Origin: Marthasterias glacialis
Lineage: Eukaryota > Echinodermata > Asteroidea > Forcipulatida > Asteriidae
Direction: 5' to 3'
Length of the DNA stretch: 64,000 bases
Assembly: GCA_911728455.2 (NCBI GenBank)
Contig: OU452239.1
Span: forward strand, 9,406,328 to 9,470,327
Positions 46,314 to 58,079 of the stretch are shown here, one piece after another. Position numbers and translations under genes: made by a program. Position 1 is the first letter of the stretch, and each line of letters starts with the position of its first letter. The notes beneath the pieces are model-generated. The model worked only from the letters and a program-made list of their open reading frames with translations. It had not been told where the DNA came from and did not search any database.

Positions 46314-49291
46314 TCACTTCAATGTTATCCTCCTACATCGACTGTATCCAGGGTCGTCTGGGCTTTTTGTAATGTCGCATCTGCACTTGAACCCACTCGG
46401 GTTGGTGGGATGAGGACAAGCTGTGTGAAAGGGGAAACAAAAACAATTTGCATTAAAGGTACACACCGGCTTCGTTGGGTTATTTTGGGCTACAAACTAG
46501 AAAATAAAGGTCTTGAAATGGTCTTGAGGAGTAGAGATGAAACATTTTGAAAAGAAACCACCAAATTTGCCCGTTTTTGAGCATTTTTTTCAAAAAAGTA
46601 CGGTCTCGTGGTTTTTCCGAACCGATTTTCGGGTTCGGATAAATCACGTGATTTTTGGAGTTAGTTTTACTTCCAGCCGTATAAAAGTTAATTACTGCAT
46701 CAAATTCAACTGTGATTTAAACATAATTATTCATGAGTATTTTGACAAAAGAGAGCATGTATTCATATTATGGATACAAATTATACATAATTATGAAAAA
46801 TGTGCGTAAAATCTTAACCTAAAGAGTCCGGCCAACGGAAGCGTGCTCCACAGTGCTTGAGCGTGGGGGCTTGTGAGACTCATACCCTGACGCACTATCC
46901 CACGGTCAGCGCCGTGGCTCGCGGGGCTTGCGAGGCGCATATTCCCGCAGGCAAGAACTTCCCCACGACCCATCAAGCTTACGAACATGCAGGAGGGAAT
47001 GGGAACCAGACCATCAAGTACGTTTCGTTATCAATAGTTTTAGCTGTACACTTAGCTGTTTGTACCACTTTACATACAGGCGATTCGGTGAATGACACGC
47101 TCTTGCGTTGAAAACCACGGTGTCAACTCCTCCCCCCCCCCCAAAAAAAAAAAAAAAACGTCGGTGGCCCAGGCCGTCCAAAAAAGTCTTCAACTGAAAA
47201 CGTGTGACATCCATCGCAAAATCCATCGCAAAAGCTGCTCGAGAAGGGCCAATTCTTCTCGACGACAACGGGAAGCTCGCTTGGCAAAAGTCATTGGTCA
47301 AACGTAAAACGATGGACGTACTAACCGGACGGTGATCGTGATGACACCGTGAATGATGCATTCTTTGCAGAATTATGATGGACAGGTTTGTGGCATAGAA
47401 TTTTGGATAGACCTAGAGTTTATTTCAATCATGGAGGTAGTCAATAAACATAATAAAGACGTCAATACTCTTTATGCAAGTCCGATGTTCACGACGACTA
47501 ACCAGTGGTTTGCGCAACAGTGCGACGTTGTCTGTTGGTGGTGTGGTACTCTTGTTTGTTTGTTTTTGCTCTGATCGGGTTTATCGTGTTTTTAGACTCT
47601 TTACTTGTGGTTTTACCATCTTTTGGCTGTTTGTCTTTATGTTTTTACGACGTTCTTTGGGATCTCGAAGGAACGTTTTCCATGGCTTCGGACCATTCGA
47701 AGGAAATAAAGTTTTGTGTGTGTGAAGAGGGAACCGTGACCGTGTTAATGTTTACACACATGTGCTGGAGATATATACAGACTGGATCCTCGTGTCTTGA
47801 CAGCTGCACCTCTTGACATAGTGATAATATTGACAATAAAAGCACCAGTCTACTTGCAACATTGCGCGACTGGCAGTGCAAAGTTCACACTCGAGACGGC
47901 TGGTAAAGCGTATACACTGACCTTTGACCTCTTTTTGTCTATTTTTCGTGAATTATGGGCCACTTTGATGTTTTTTTTTAAACATCTTAAAACTTATTGT
48001 CTTTCTTTCTATATCACTATTTAGTGTAAACGGTAAACCGGTGTGTCCCTTTAAAAATGACACCAACATATTTTTGTGCTGAAGGAATGCCTGCAAAAAT
48101 TTGGGTGTTAAATTGATTCTCTTGGAATCTATCTATGTGACAACACCGACATGGTGTTAATTTTACCAACGTTAAAGCAATGGGGATAATTAACACCATG
48201 TCGGTGTTGTCATATATACAGATGCCAAGATAATCAATTTAACACCCCAGTTTTTGCAGTGTATACGATAAATATTCATATTTTCTTTCTGCGCTGGCGA
48301 TTTGTCATTTTTATTCGAAATTGCATGAAATACTGTTACCTCGTAAAATAAGATCGGTCAGCAGAGGGCGCTCTGTACTCAGCTCCTTTAAAACTTAATA
48401 TCATATAATCTGAGAGTATAAACTTTTAAAAAGTGAGAGAATTGTGACTTAAGTATTTTCCAATCATCTTCAATTCTTTGGGATACAAATAAATATCGCT
48501 TTAATAATGTCAAAGAACTATAAAAGTTACTCAGAACATTCTTTGTTTAATCCCAGATAAAACTATATATAAATTACGATATGTGCATTGTCAGGAATTC
48601 CGTGCATGTCCATATACTTGTTTATTTTATTATTTATATATTCATTTTAAATCTGTAGACATATTGAACAGGGTCTGTCCAGGATTTACAAACGAACAAA
48701 ACCTGTCATCGAAAGCTCTATACTGAAAGAGCTAAAATCAGACTATTTCAAATATCCACACTAAGTAAACGTGCTTATAACGAGATAAGCAGTTGACAGT
48801 TATTTCGAATGCTATTTTTTCAACTTTGACAGTTAGTACTTCAGACGAAATTACTTCTTTTGATGATTTCGTATGGTGTGGGGCAACTTAATCAGATTTC
48901 AGATTGAAACTAATCAAATCTTGCCCAATAGGCCTTTATCATGGTGCGGCCATCTTGATATTTCTCCAATCCAAAGCATTGAAGCCAAACAGAGGCTGGA
49001 AGAAAGAAAAGTCTGGTTCCATTTTGGTGCAATGGATGTTAGCGTTCATTACTGTTGTTTGGATACTGGGAACATGACCAAGATGGTGTCAGCATGATAA
49101 GGGTCCGCGACTTCAGTACTTTGTTCTTTAAAATATTACGGGTAAAAGGATTAAAACTTACGCCTAAATCGCTGATTACCGACTCCTCGTTTTTCTGCCT
49201 CAAAACGTAACAAAGGTTCAAAGTTCATCGTGGACATAGAGGGCGCTGTAAGAATCGTCACTGCGACGATGCAAATAAGGATGTACCTCAT
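46314..49291 (-). CDS. Gene C: secreted four-cysteine basic peptide precursor
   Basis: Two exons join: 49291-49162 and 46420-46314, giving 78 residues. The ATG directly follows the acceptor AATTGCAG. Exon 2 is short: signal peptide (MRYILICIVAVTILTAPSMS), a brief acidic propeptide, KR at 34-35, then GVGNQRFR. The donor AGGC|GTAAGT is in phase 1. Intron 2 is 2741 bases and holds two MITEs. The acceptor follows a T/C tract (CCCCTTTCACACAG). Exon 3 completes Pro and reads CPHPTNPSGFKCRCD, then CITLK-like spacing: thirteen positions from that Asp to the last residue before the fourth Cys, ending RRITLK-stop. The mature peptide (36-78) is 43 residues, net charge about +6. It is the most divergent member: the first Cys follows Pro and spacing is longer. 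A donor CATCAG|GTATAC lies 21 bases after the stop. Signal, KR, G-x-G, splice phase and C-x-C-D match genes A and B. Confidence 0.8.
46824..47017 (+). CDS. Possible coding exon, opposite strand, inside gene C intron 2
   Basis: The block is GC-rich in AT-rich flanks. One plus-strand frame is open from 46818 to beyond 47017, with an acceptor-like CTTAACCTAAAG before it and a donor-like CAA|GTACGT after it. The protein has an internal echo: SVGACETHTLTHYPT and RGACEAHIPAGKNFPTTH share G-A-C-E-x-H. No family is recognised. It could be an exon of another gene, or a repeat fragment. Confidence 0.3.
47018..48088. other. Non-coding part of gene C intron 2
   Basis: C/A homopolymers occur near 47130-47160. 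Minus-strand alternatives for a gene C third exon here (near 47730-47910) lack the four-cysteine pattern. Nothing else is supported. Confidence 0.35.
48089..48261. mobile_element. MITE family 3, copy 2 (in gene C intron 2)
   Basis: GCCTGCAAAAATTTGGGTGT at the left and CCCCAGTTTTTGCAGTG at the right are inverted, with GTGACAACACCGACATGGTG and ACACCATGTCGGTGTTGTCA inside. Same family as 39458-39627, with the left end slightly decayed. Confidence 0.8.
48926..49106. mobile_element. MITE family 1, copy 2 (in gene C intron 2)
   Basis: CAATAGGCCTTTATCATGGT and ACATGACCAAGATGGTG match the copy at 11412-11575. It ends about 55 bases from the gene C exon 2 donor at 49161. Confidence 0.7.
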
Positions 49292-49380
49292 CTGCAATTA
49301 TGTGGGTGAAAAATAGAAATAATGAAATACACTAACCCGTTTAATGTATACTTCATTGTCGTGATCATGTATGTAAGTCA

Positions 49381-50100
49381 TGAAGGGATTAACTCTCTAT
49401 AGTCTTTGAGGGCAAGTCTCAATTCTCTACGGGTAAATCTAAAGTCTTTGAAGGTAACTCTCAAATCTTTGAGGGCAAGTCTCTAGTTTTTGAAGGCAGC
49501 TCTCAAGTCTTTCAGGGCAGCTCTTAAGACTTTGTGGGCGCCTCTTTGAGGGCTGTAAAGTCCTTGAGGGCAAGTCTCTAGTCTTTGAAGGCAGCTCTCA
49601 AGTTTTAAGGCCAGCACTCAAGTATTTGAGGGCAGCTCTCAAGTCTTTGAGGGCACCTCTACATTTTTTTAGGACAACTGTAAAGTCCTTGAGGGCAAGT
49701 ATCTAGTCTTTGAAGACAGGTCTCAAGTCTTTGAGGGCAACATCCAAGTCTCTGAGGGTATCTCTCAATTCTCTGTTGGTGACTCCCCTGTCTTTAAAAA
49801 GTAACTCACTCTCAAGTCTAAGTGAATCAGACGTCTTTGAGGTCAATGCTCAAGTCTTTGAGGGCAACTCTAAAGTTGAGGGTTGCCCTCCCTTCTCTGC
49901 GGGTAACTTTCAAATATTTGAGGACAACTCTCATGTGATAAAGGATACTTTTACAGTCTTTAATGTAACTCCAAAATCACGCAACAAGTTCGTGATGGGG
50001 ACTCTAGATTCAAGTCTTTGAGTCTAGATTCAAGGCTTTGAGGACAAGTCTCAAGTCTTTGGGAGTAACTCCGTGTCTTTGAGGGTAACTCCACGAGGGT
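49381..50100. repeat. Degenerate minisatellite in gene C intron 1
   Basis: About 30 loosely repeated units of 20-22 bases around GTCTTTGAGGGCAACTCTCAA fill this segment. Units differ by many substitutions and indels. The open frame at 49710-50021 is only a reading of these repeats (repeated L-K/S-L-x-V/A-T). Confidence 0.8.
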
Positions 50101-50470
50101 AACACAAATCTCTGACAATATCTTGAAATATTAAAGCCAAAGAATACTGTAAAAAGAGCAACACTCAGGTAAGATCTTAAAACATTTAAGGCAAAGTTTT
50201 AATTGCGAGTATCTCCGGTCTTTCGTTTTGCTGGTGTAACTCAAATATCGGATTCACTTTATATTTCATCTATTTGTCAATAAAACTAGGTACGGTGCGT
50301 ATACACCACATAACAATAATTCTAAACCATACTTTAGGGAATGAATGCAAGATCAGCACTTTCCAAAAAGGTTGGTCTCAAGTAAGCCGTAAGTCCCCAA
50401 CACAAGTCCCATTTAGGTCCAAGTCAAATCTAACCCAATCTCAATCCAACATCCCAACCCTTAGACCTAC

Positions 50471-50568
50471 CTTAAAGTTCACGTCACTGTAGTATAGCAA
50501 CAGATAAAACAGTCGTCAATCTTGGAGCTTGCTGGCCGTCCGCTTTGAGTCACAAAATAGTTATCGCT
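50471..50568 (-). other. Gene C predicted non-coding exon 1
   Basis: The donor TTTAAG|GTAGGT (exon end 50471) lies 127 bases after the TATA box at 50598. The start near 50568 is estimated. Intron 1 would be 1179 bases to the exon 2 ATG at 49291. Confidence 0.5.
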
Positions 50569-50589
50569 GCGCCCAGATTAAAATGGTCA

Positions 50590-50598
50590 TTTTATACC
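50590..50598 (-). promoter_or_regulatory. Gene C TATA box (with upstream CCAAT)
   Basis: GGTATAAAA on the minus strand, with a CCAAT motif about 35-40 bases upstream at 50632-50636. Spacing to the exon 1 donor is like genes A and B. Confidence 0.55.
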
Positions 50599-50639
50599 CT
50601 ACACGAATCATTAAAAATCAAATAGACAGTCATTGGTGT

Positions 50640-51754
50640 ACGCTGATTTCCCTGGACGTATATGTATTAATTCTCTACCCGGAAACCAATGTCTGCCCTG
50701 TTTTGATTCATGACTTTATTATAAACTATACCTCTCCCTTTTTGGGGGGAATTAATAATCTGTCATTATCAACCTGATTGTTGAATATGCTTTTGTGCAT
50801 GTCCCTTTGTTGTGCGGAAGTAATAACCAGTGCTAATTAGAGTTGGATTTAATGGAGGCGTTTTATCCTAATTGCTTGTCCCTTTGGAGAGTTACAATGA
50901 AGATGTCGTACAACTCATAATTATGTCTCGCTTGATTAGTCAAGTAGTTATGGGGCTCGCCCCCTCTTCTTCGGGTATACGACAAGCCCACCTCACTCAG
51001 CCCACTCACTCCAAGCTTAATTAGAATGTCAAAAAATGAGAAACACGTATTGACTTAGGGACACCAGTTTTTCACGAACGTATTATTAGGTGTTTGTGTT
51101 TCATAGTTGGGAAATATTGTAACAACACGCGCTGGTTCTCAATTTGTTTCCTTCGGGTATATTTTCTCCTTCCAAAAAGCTTATAGCTGACGTCATTTTC
51201 TGAATAAATAAGTCTAAAACGAGTCTTGTTTTCTTAAGATCCCGAATGCAGAGTGGACATGTATTTAAAATGAAGCAGTCTATAAAAAAAACCGATTGTA
51301 GTTTGAAGGATGAAACAAGCTGGCGTGGGTTTCTTTGATTACCTGTTTTTATTTGTTACATTCAGCGGTGTTGAGTGGTGTGTGTGGGTTTGAAGGTTGA
51401 CCGTGTCTAACCTATTGACACCAAAGATTCTAATAAAACGGGTCCGGGTGGCGATTTTATTTTTTTACCAACAGACGTCGCAAAACAGGTTCTCGGACCC
51501 TTTTTCCCTTAGGAAAAAAAATTCTCGTAATTCTTGGTCGAAGAGGATTTTCATGACGTTATATGTAATTACTCACTGTGATTATGTAGAAAGGCAAACG
51601 TACCACTCGTGCGTGAAAACCTACCATACAATGTCGTGGTTTTTTTTTCGGGGGGGGGGATTCGCGTCCGGGTGTGTTCGATTCTGCGTACAGGACAAAT
51701 GAAGACGTCACTGAAAGTTCTCAATTTATCGAGTCGACAAACCTGTGTGTTCTT
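50640..51754. other. Non-coding stretch upstream of gene C
   Basis: No gene is visible. The frame at 51397-51702 has no domain. Confidence 0.35.
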
Positions 51755-51962
51755 AAGGCCATGTCACACAAGGCAATTTACAGGCAACCAGTTCCAGACA
51801 ATCTCCAATAAAAATAAAATTATTCCCATTTTTAGTCTTCTCATTATTTTCTTGGGGATAGTAAGTTAAAGCTATTGTGCTACCGAAGTGTTCCTTTTGC
51901 ATGCAGTGCAGTTGGTTGCCTCCAAGTTGCCTGTAAAAATTGTGCTGTGTGACATGGCCTTT
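51755..51962. mobile_element. TTAA-type MITE with GGCCATGTCACAC ends
   Basis: AAGGCCATGTCACACAAGGC at the left and GTGTGACATGGCCTT at the right are inverted ends, with TTACAGGCAACC and GGTTGCC...GCCTGTAA inside. The site is TTAA at the left and TTTA at the right. Confidence 0.75.
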
Positions 51963-52287
51963 ACGCTCTGGTAGGTACTGGGTCGTTAAAACAATTGAAC
52001 AATGCTTCATTGCTAGATCTTCTTTGTTCGAGTTGTACCATGGAATGAGATTCTTTAAAAACGGGAACAATAGATCAACAATGGAGAGACCCCCACAAAC
52101 AGCATCCGTCAGTTGGTTGAACTTGGAGTGACATTCAAACCGAGGACTTATAACCTACGGGGGCCTGTAAAATGACATTACTGGGGACAGTCCTCAATAT
52201 ATGCAAATTAAACGGGGGACATCGACAAAACTAAGTCCAAACAATGGGAAAACAAAGGAATGTTCTCGGTTTACACCATACAAATCG

Positions 52288-52341
52288 TTTGTGTTTTCAC
52301 GAAGCGACGGGCATATACCCGTCGCTTCGTGAAGACACAAA
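52288..52341. repeat. Near-perfect hairpin, 24-base arms
   Basis: TTTGTGTTTTCACGAAGCGA followed by CGGG is inverted as CCCGTCGCTTCGTGAAGACACAAA-type sequence around the six-base loop CATATA, with one mismatch. Partial single-arm echoes (ATGCCCGTCCTTTTCAT, ATGCCCGTCCCTTCATG) occur near 52358 and 52572. Confidence 0.8.
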
Positions 52342-53029
52342 AAGCATCATTTCGGGATGCCCGTCCTTTTCATAATTTCTCGAATAAATCATAAATGAAT
52401 TTATGAATTGATCATATAAAATTCACATTTGATGAAAGTTTAACTCATAATAAATCACAGGAGGAAAAGACAGACTTAAAAGAATAAGCATCGTGCTTTT
52501 GTTTTGCAGTTTTGAAATGTGATGATGCTCTTGTGTGATTATCTACAAACACGATTTTTTTCCAATTTGACATGCCCGTCCCTTCATGAAAACATTGACG
52601 AAATGTATTGTTCCCAGGCTGATGATGTGACATCACAAAATTAGTCCAATTTTGTGTGTGTGAGACTTTGTCTGGGCTTACAAACTTCGACATATAAACA
52701 AAAGGGAACAATAGAGTCCCAGGTTCACCAAGTGTCCCCAGTTGCCATACGTGTATACAAAACATGGGAGGCATGCAAACAAAACGAGTACAAACAAAAG
52801 AGGAACAATACGGTGTCCCCGATTGCAGGTGAACACACACTTGTGTGTCTGTGCGGGGGGGTTGGTGGGGTTCCAAGGAAATCCCAAACAATATTTAAGT
52901 GCTGTTTTTGTTTTTATTAAATCCTCTTTTCTTCCTTGCTTTCTCTTTTTTTCCCGGTTTATATTTAATCAATTTGTTTTATATATCAAGCAATAAACCA
53001 CAAGGGAAACTGACTGGGTCAATTTTAAA

Positions 53030-53130
53030 TCAGTTTTGGGGTGAAAAAAAGAAAAATTGACTGGAGCGGGATTTGAACATGCGACCACCGGTTTAACGTA
53101 CCGACGCTCTACCAACTGAGGGGCTAAGCC
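53030..53130 (-). mobile_element. tRNA-derived SINE head, minus orientation
   Basis: The minus strand reads CCCCTCAGTTGGTAGAGCGT and later GGTCGCATGTTCAAATCCCG: clean box A and box B. The T-arm does not close (GCATG opposite CCCGC), so it is probably a SINE rather than a gene. The body continues with AGTCAATTTTTC. Confidence 0.55.
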
Positions 53131-54818
53131 CTTATGTTGGCGGTCTTCCTATTTTGTCAATATCTTTGTTCTGGGTTGCCACTCGGAAGCTGGCCAATTT
53201 GTTTTATGGAGATTTATTTCCCCTGTTTATATTTAATTAATTTGTTTTGTGGAGGTTTTGTTTTTCAAAAAGACAGCTGCTCTTCATTTTCAGCTTTCTA
53301 TGAAAACGAATGTCTGTAAACATACCCCCTCCCTTGCTCACTATATGATACATCACATGTTATACGAAATTTAGGGAATGAGGTTTGGGGAAGAGCAAAT
53401 CCTTTCCCATTCTCTTGTTTCCATCCAACCAACCTTTGGAATTGTCATCAAATTAAAATGGTCACGTTCCAATAAGAAAGCAAAAAATCGCGTTTTTTTT
53501 TCCAGAGGTCTGGTGCACGTTTTTAGTGCCGGTATATCTCTATTTTGCAACTCGAAATGATAACTAAATCATGGTTTGCCCAGGAGAAGGTCGTGAGGCT
53601 GTACGACCTTTTTCTGTATACACAAATGACAACTTTTCTGCCCCAGCAGAAGGTCACAAGCAATAACATGGCTATTTTGAAAAAAGGAGGGCATAACCTG
53701 AAGGTTCGAGGGGGAGACCGAGACCGGCAGAACTGGTATCGAGACCGGTCTCGAGACCTACAACACTGATTTGTTGCATCCAAAACATGTGTTCCCTTTT
53801 CTATGGGGAATTTAATTTTCCTGAATGACTTACAAATAGCAGAAAGACGACCAAACTTTCACACTCAGTTTTCTTTACAGGCAAAGTATACCTTTGGTTT
53901 TTGGAACCGTACATTTGCCTTAATGCTACATAATTGTAGATATATGCCATAAAACTAACCTGTGTAAATTTCAGTTCAAAAGGTGGCAGCGTTTTTGAGA
54001 TATTATCAAAAATCTGGAGCAGTTGTGTTCACGCAGAAGAAGTATCCGTCATTGGAATACACATTCTGAGAAGCGTTATGGCCATAACACTTCTCAGATT
54101 CAAATTTTGGGGGGGATAAAAAGTGATGTATTTTTACATAACTGCAGTACTTCGAAGTGAAACGTTTCTCAAAATGCATTATACTATCCAAAGCTGTTGT
54201 ACTTCTTACCAAGTGAGTTATTATTGCCATAAATTTTCAGAGTCATTACCAAACGTATACAGACCCTTTAAACCCTATTTTGGACAGTAATTGCTTACGA
54301 CCTTTTGCCGGTCACACTTTTGTTACGCCGTTCTTCCGGGCACACGACAATATGTATTTATTTACAGTACCTGGATTACTTTTGTGTTGCTTTTATATTG
54401 TATTTTTCGAGTCAAGTCAGTGATTTCAACACAAATTTCATAAGACGAAGTGCCTTTTAACTGTTACATCCTGTAACTGTCCGGTGGCATGTTCATGCGT
54501 TTTACGTCACTGACTGGTAAAGGACATGTTTAGCTTTTAAACATGTTTACAAATCAACCACAAAAACGTTTTAAAGTGTAAAACTGGTGTTGTTGTTGTT
54601 GTTTTTTTTTTTTTTGCCATTTGCAACCTGAAAAGATCAGACTATGTCACAGGCCCATACTGAAGATTGTTGAAAACAATATTGCCCTTCAAACGAAATA
54701 TACTATGTTACAATTCCTCATTAAATATTTATATTGTTTGGTTTTTAAAAATATTTTTATAGTGTAATCACCAAAAGAAAACAAACCAAAAGATTGATGA
54801 AGCACAAAACATTAAATG
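53131..54818. other. Non-coding stretch
   Basis: No gene is supported. The region 53860-54240 looks like a dispersed repeat. Confidence 0.35.
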
Positions 54819-55206
54819 TTTAATTTATTTTTACTGCCTTTGTGATTCAATTGTGCAATGTATTGATGTTTTTTTTAAATGTTTATTTTCTTTGTACATG
54901 TTTTGTTGTAAGCTTTGATGTAAACTTTAAAGTTTGTAAAACACATTTTAAATGATCAGCAGTGTATGGCTTCCTGTATAAAACTGTTTTTAGCTATAAT
55001 GTTTTTACGGGGGATTTTAATTTATTTTTACTGCTTTTGTGATTCAATTGTGTAATGTTTTGATGCCTTTTTTATGTTTATCTTCTTTATACATGTTTTA
55101 TTGTAAATTTTGATGTAAATTTCAAAGTTTGTAAAATACATTTGAAATGATCAGCATTGCTGTGTGGCTTCCTATAATATAAAAATGTTTTTAACTAAAC
55201 AGTTAA
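54819..55206. repeat. Imperfect tandem duplication of about 195 bp
   Basis: TTTAATTTATTTTTACTGC followed by TTTGTGATTCAATTGTG occurs at about 54820 and 55018. The alignment runs through GATGTAAA, AAAGTTTGTAAAA and AAATGATCAGCA to the end of each copy, with many substitutions. Non-coding, AT-rich. Confidence 0.75.
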
Positions 55207-55937
55207 ATTATGTTTCTTAACGGAGGCAGGGCAGTGAACGAAACTGTATATAGCTGTAAATATTTACAGAGCTTATTCGATCATTTGGTTGGTTCAGGTA
55301 CAAAATCTGGAAAATACTAACATTTGTTTCAGAAGGTTGATGTGTAGAATTAAAAAATGTTATGAAATAAAATATTTGAACATTGAAATTCTAATGACAA
55401 ATGTATGTGTGTATGTTTGTTTGTGTCAGCTGCATGGATAACGAATTTCAGTTTATCGGTTAAAGATTTTAAACATTAATTGGCATTAATTTGGAAATAA
55501 AAGTATAACAAATGGTTTATCTATTTCACCATTTATTGGACTCAACAATCGGTTATTTTAGGTTTACAATCTTAACCATTAGTCGGCAAGAAATAAAATA
55601 ATGTACTTCAAACCGGTTAACTATTCTCACCATTGGATAACATAAAACACTGACCAACTATTGTTTATAACAATTCCCGAACACTTGGTCAAGTAAACTT
55701 TCCCAATTGCCCAACTTTTACACCAAAACTTATAACCCAACAATTGGTTAAAAAATAATTAACTAACAAAGTTGATTAAGATTTTGCCCATCAGTGTAGC
55801 AATTTTATCAGACCTATAAGTTGGTCCAAATATTTACCCAACTTTGTTGGGTACAATTTTTGACCAACAGATGGACCAGTTCGTATAATTATTAGACCTG
55901 ACGTAGGTCAAAATATTGGTCAAAAAGTGAAAAAGTT

Positions 55938-56080
55938 ACACTCTACGTTTCAATTCATAGCCTGCTCTGGTTTTCATCAAGAGAGCCATTTTTATCGAAT
56001 AGTTCTTGTGTGAACCGTATAAAGTTCCACTCTACGTTTCAATTCATAGCCTGCTCTGGTCTTCATCAAGAGAACATCTT
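55938..56080. repeat. Direct repeat with 89-base period
   Basis: ACTCTACGTTTCAATTCATA and the following CTGCTCTGG...CATCAAGAGA occur at 55940 and again at 56029 with one change. Two copies only. Confidence 0.8.
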
Positions 56081-56459
56081 TATTAAAAAAAACACACACG
56101 TAGGGACAGCGAGATTACCGCAAGCTATATCGACCGACAATTGCCATGCGAAGCTTCAAATCTTTTAATTTACATTCTTGTGGTGTGACCAAGTTTTCGT
56201 TTTGGACACCGCACAGACAAGCTGGTGTAATGAATCCTTGAAAAATTGATGAGTCCAAATACTAATATTAGAGCGAAAATAATAGTGTTTGCTATTCGGT
56301 CTACGACACTTATCACGCAACTTTATGGCTTACTCAAATGGATGTACTTCATTATGTTGTTATTTTTCATTATTTTTTTTTCTAAGAGTGCATTTTCAAG
56401 CAACAAGTCAAAAATCAGACGTTGGATTTGATAGCAGACCGTTTTTGTTTTGTTTCATG

Positions 56460-56735
56460 TTTTCGTTTATTTATTTGGGTTGCAAAGCCGAGGATTCTGA
56501 GAAAAGCGAACTTAATCACTATACCAAGAAATCCATGGAGAGGAGACAAGGAAGGAAGTTTCAGTTTTAGATGTGGGAGGAAAAACCCCAGCGATTTATT
56601 CCAGGGAAAACCCACGCAATCAGTTAGGGACTGAAAACCCAATCCACATGTTGCGCATGGCGGGTTTTGAACCGGGGTCCTAGAGGTGGAAGTCGAGGTA
56701 AGATACCACTACGCCAAACCGAACGCCCAGCATAC
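56460..56735 (-). mobile_element. tRNA-derived SINE, copy 2
   Basis: The minus strand has GGCGTAGTGGTATCTTACC and GACCCCGGTTCAAAACCCGCC (box A and B). The plus-strand GGGAAAACCCACGCAATCAG recurs from 26935. The two copies define one family with a shared body after the head. Confidence 0.6.
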
Positions 56736-57039
56736 AGCTTAAAAACAATTAATGTGGCAAAATAATATAAAAAAAGCATATTATCAAAACTCTTTTAAAC
56801 ACCATTTGGTTGGGGAAAGCTGTCCCCATGGTAACGAGTTCCATGGTAACGAGATGTATTAAGAAGTAGAAAGTTTCATCAATACGACTTTATAAGATTT
56901 CGGATTGGCAAGCACGCTATACACCAACATGGTTGAGAAAGGAAAGCTATAAAACTGAAAGCTCAATTCTTTATCCTAATGCAATTTATTACATCTATTA
57001 AGTCGTTTGCGATACCCACTGCTCATAACAGGATTCGAA

Positions 57040-57235
57040 CTGGCCTCTCGTCAACGGGCACCCTCGGTGGTGGTTAGGATATCTGCTCTAAAATGTGAGG
57101 GTCGTGGGTTCGAATCACACCCGAGTAGTATAATATGGACTGTGGATTTGTTTCTGCAAAGGTCGGGAAAGTACGTTCAGTGGTATAAGTATATCATTCC
57201 TCATCCAGATTCAAATATTACATATTGAAAAGCAC
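57040..57235 (+). mobile_element. tRNA-derived SINE, better-preserved copy
   Basis: TGGTGGTTAGGATATCTGCT and CGTGGGTTCGAATCACACCC are box A and box B at tRNA spacing, and the outer CTCGG and CCGAG can pair. The body GGTCGGGAAAGTACGTTCAG matches the copy at 18479. Confidence 0.6.
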
Positions 57236-57404
57236 TGCTGATGTCCTTCGCAATCATTTTTATGTATAAAACAAAATGTTGTGGTTTATTAAAAATGATC
57301 ACCACGGTACCCTAGGAGTAGAGGCCTGCGCCGGCATATTTGAAAGGTAGGCCTACATGTGCAGTTATAGCTCGGGGGAATGCTTTAATGTTTCTGTATT
57401 AAAG

Positions 57405-57810
57405 GGGGAAACCAATGTCATTATCAGTTTTGTGATGCACTCATTTTCCAATCGGTAGAGTCCTAATGAAAAGTGGGAGAAAAAATTACAAGTCTCTAGC
57501 CTCACGTTAAAGTGGTGTAAAGTTGCCATTTTTCGATAACTCTTTCAGGGCGAATTTTTGAAACATGACGTCATTAGATATCAACAAAAAATGGAGTTGT
57601 ACATTTTTTGAGAGGATCTTTTGCGTCAGTCAAAATGCTCTATTTGGATCGAATATCATCGAAATTGATGAATGAACTAAACATTTCTCGTACAAAAGTT
57701 TAAGATCCCTAATATTTGAAATGTTACGTCATTGTTTTTTGTTTTTTATATTGACAAATACATTGGCCTTTTACACCGTTTTTTTAATGTGAGGTTAGAG
57801 ACTGGCAAAA
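57405..57810. repeat. Dispersed repeat, uninterrupted copy
   Basis: Diverged relative of 39118-39720 sharing ATGACGTCATTAGATATC, TCATCGAAATTGATGAATGA, GTTACGTCATTG and GTGAGGTTAGAGACT. Here no MITE separates the last two phrases, giving the empty site for family 3 copy 1. Confidence 0.6.
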
Positions 57811-58079
57811 ACAAATTCACAACACTTAAAAACAATATTACAACGTCAGCTCGCCTGCATTTTGTCTTTGTGTCAAAAGGCATCCGGCTGAAATTCAGCA
57901 GGCAGCACGCGGAGCTTATTTACTGAGCTCCAACAAAAAAATGTTTAATTAATTACCGGTACTCTGTCATTTTAACAGTGATAATAATAATTAGACGAAG
58001 AAGAAGAAGAACATAAATTTCATCGGTGTAAGGCAAATTGAAATTTATATTCATTCCCCCGATGCAAATATTGACATCT

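Noticed and set aside
47700-47910. Alternative third exons for gene C (for example one ending V-A-Q-C-C-K)
   Set aside because: Acceptors are acceptable but only one or two cysteines are present; the exon at 46420-46314 has the full four-cysteine pattern.
49710-50021. 103-residue plus-strand frame
   Set aside because: It is a reading of the degenerate minisatellite in gene C intron 1.
53060-53126. Functional tRNA gene on the minus strand
   Set aside because: The T-arm cannot close and the flanks look like a SINE body.
57050-57130. Functional tRNA gene
   Set aside because: Box A and box B are good, but arms do not pair properly and the body is shared with another copy at 18479, so it is a SINE.
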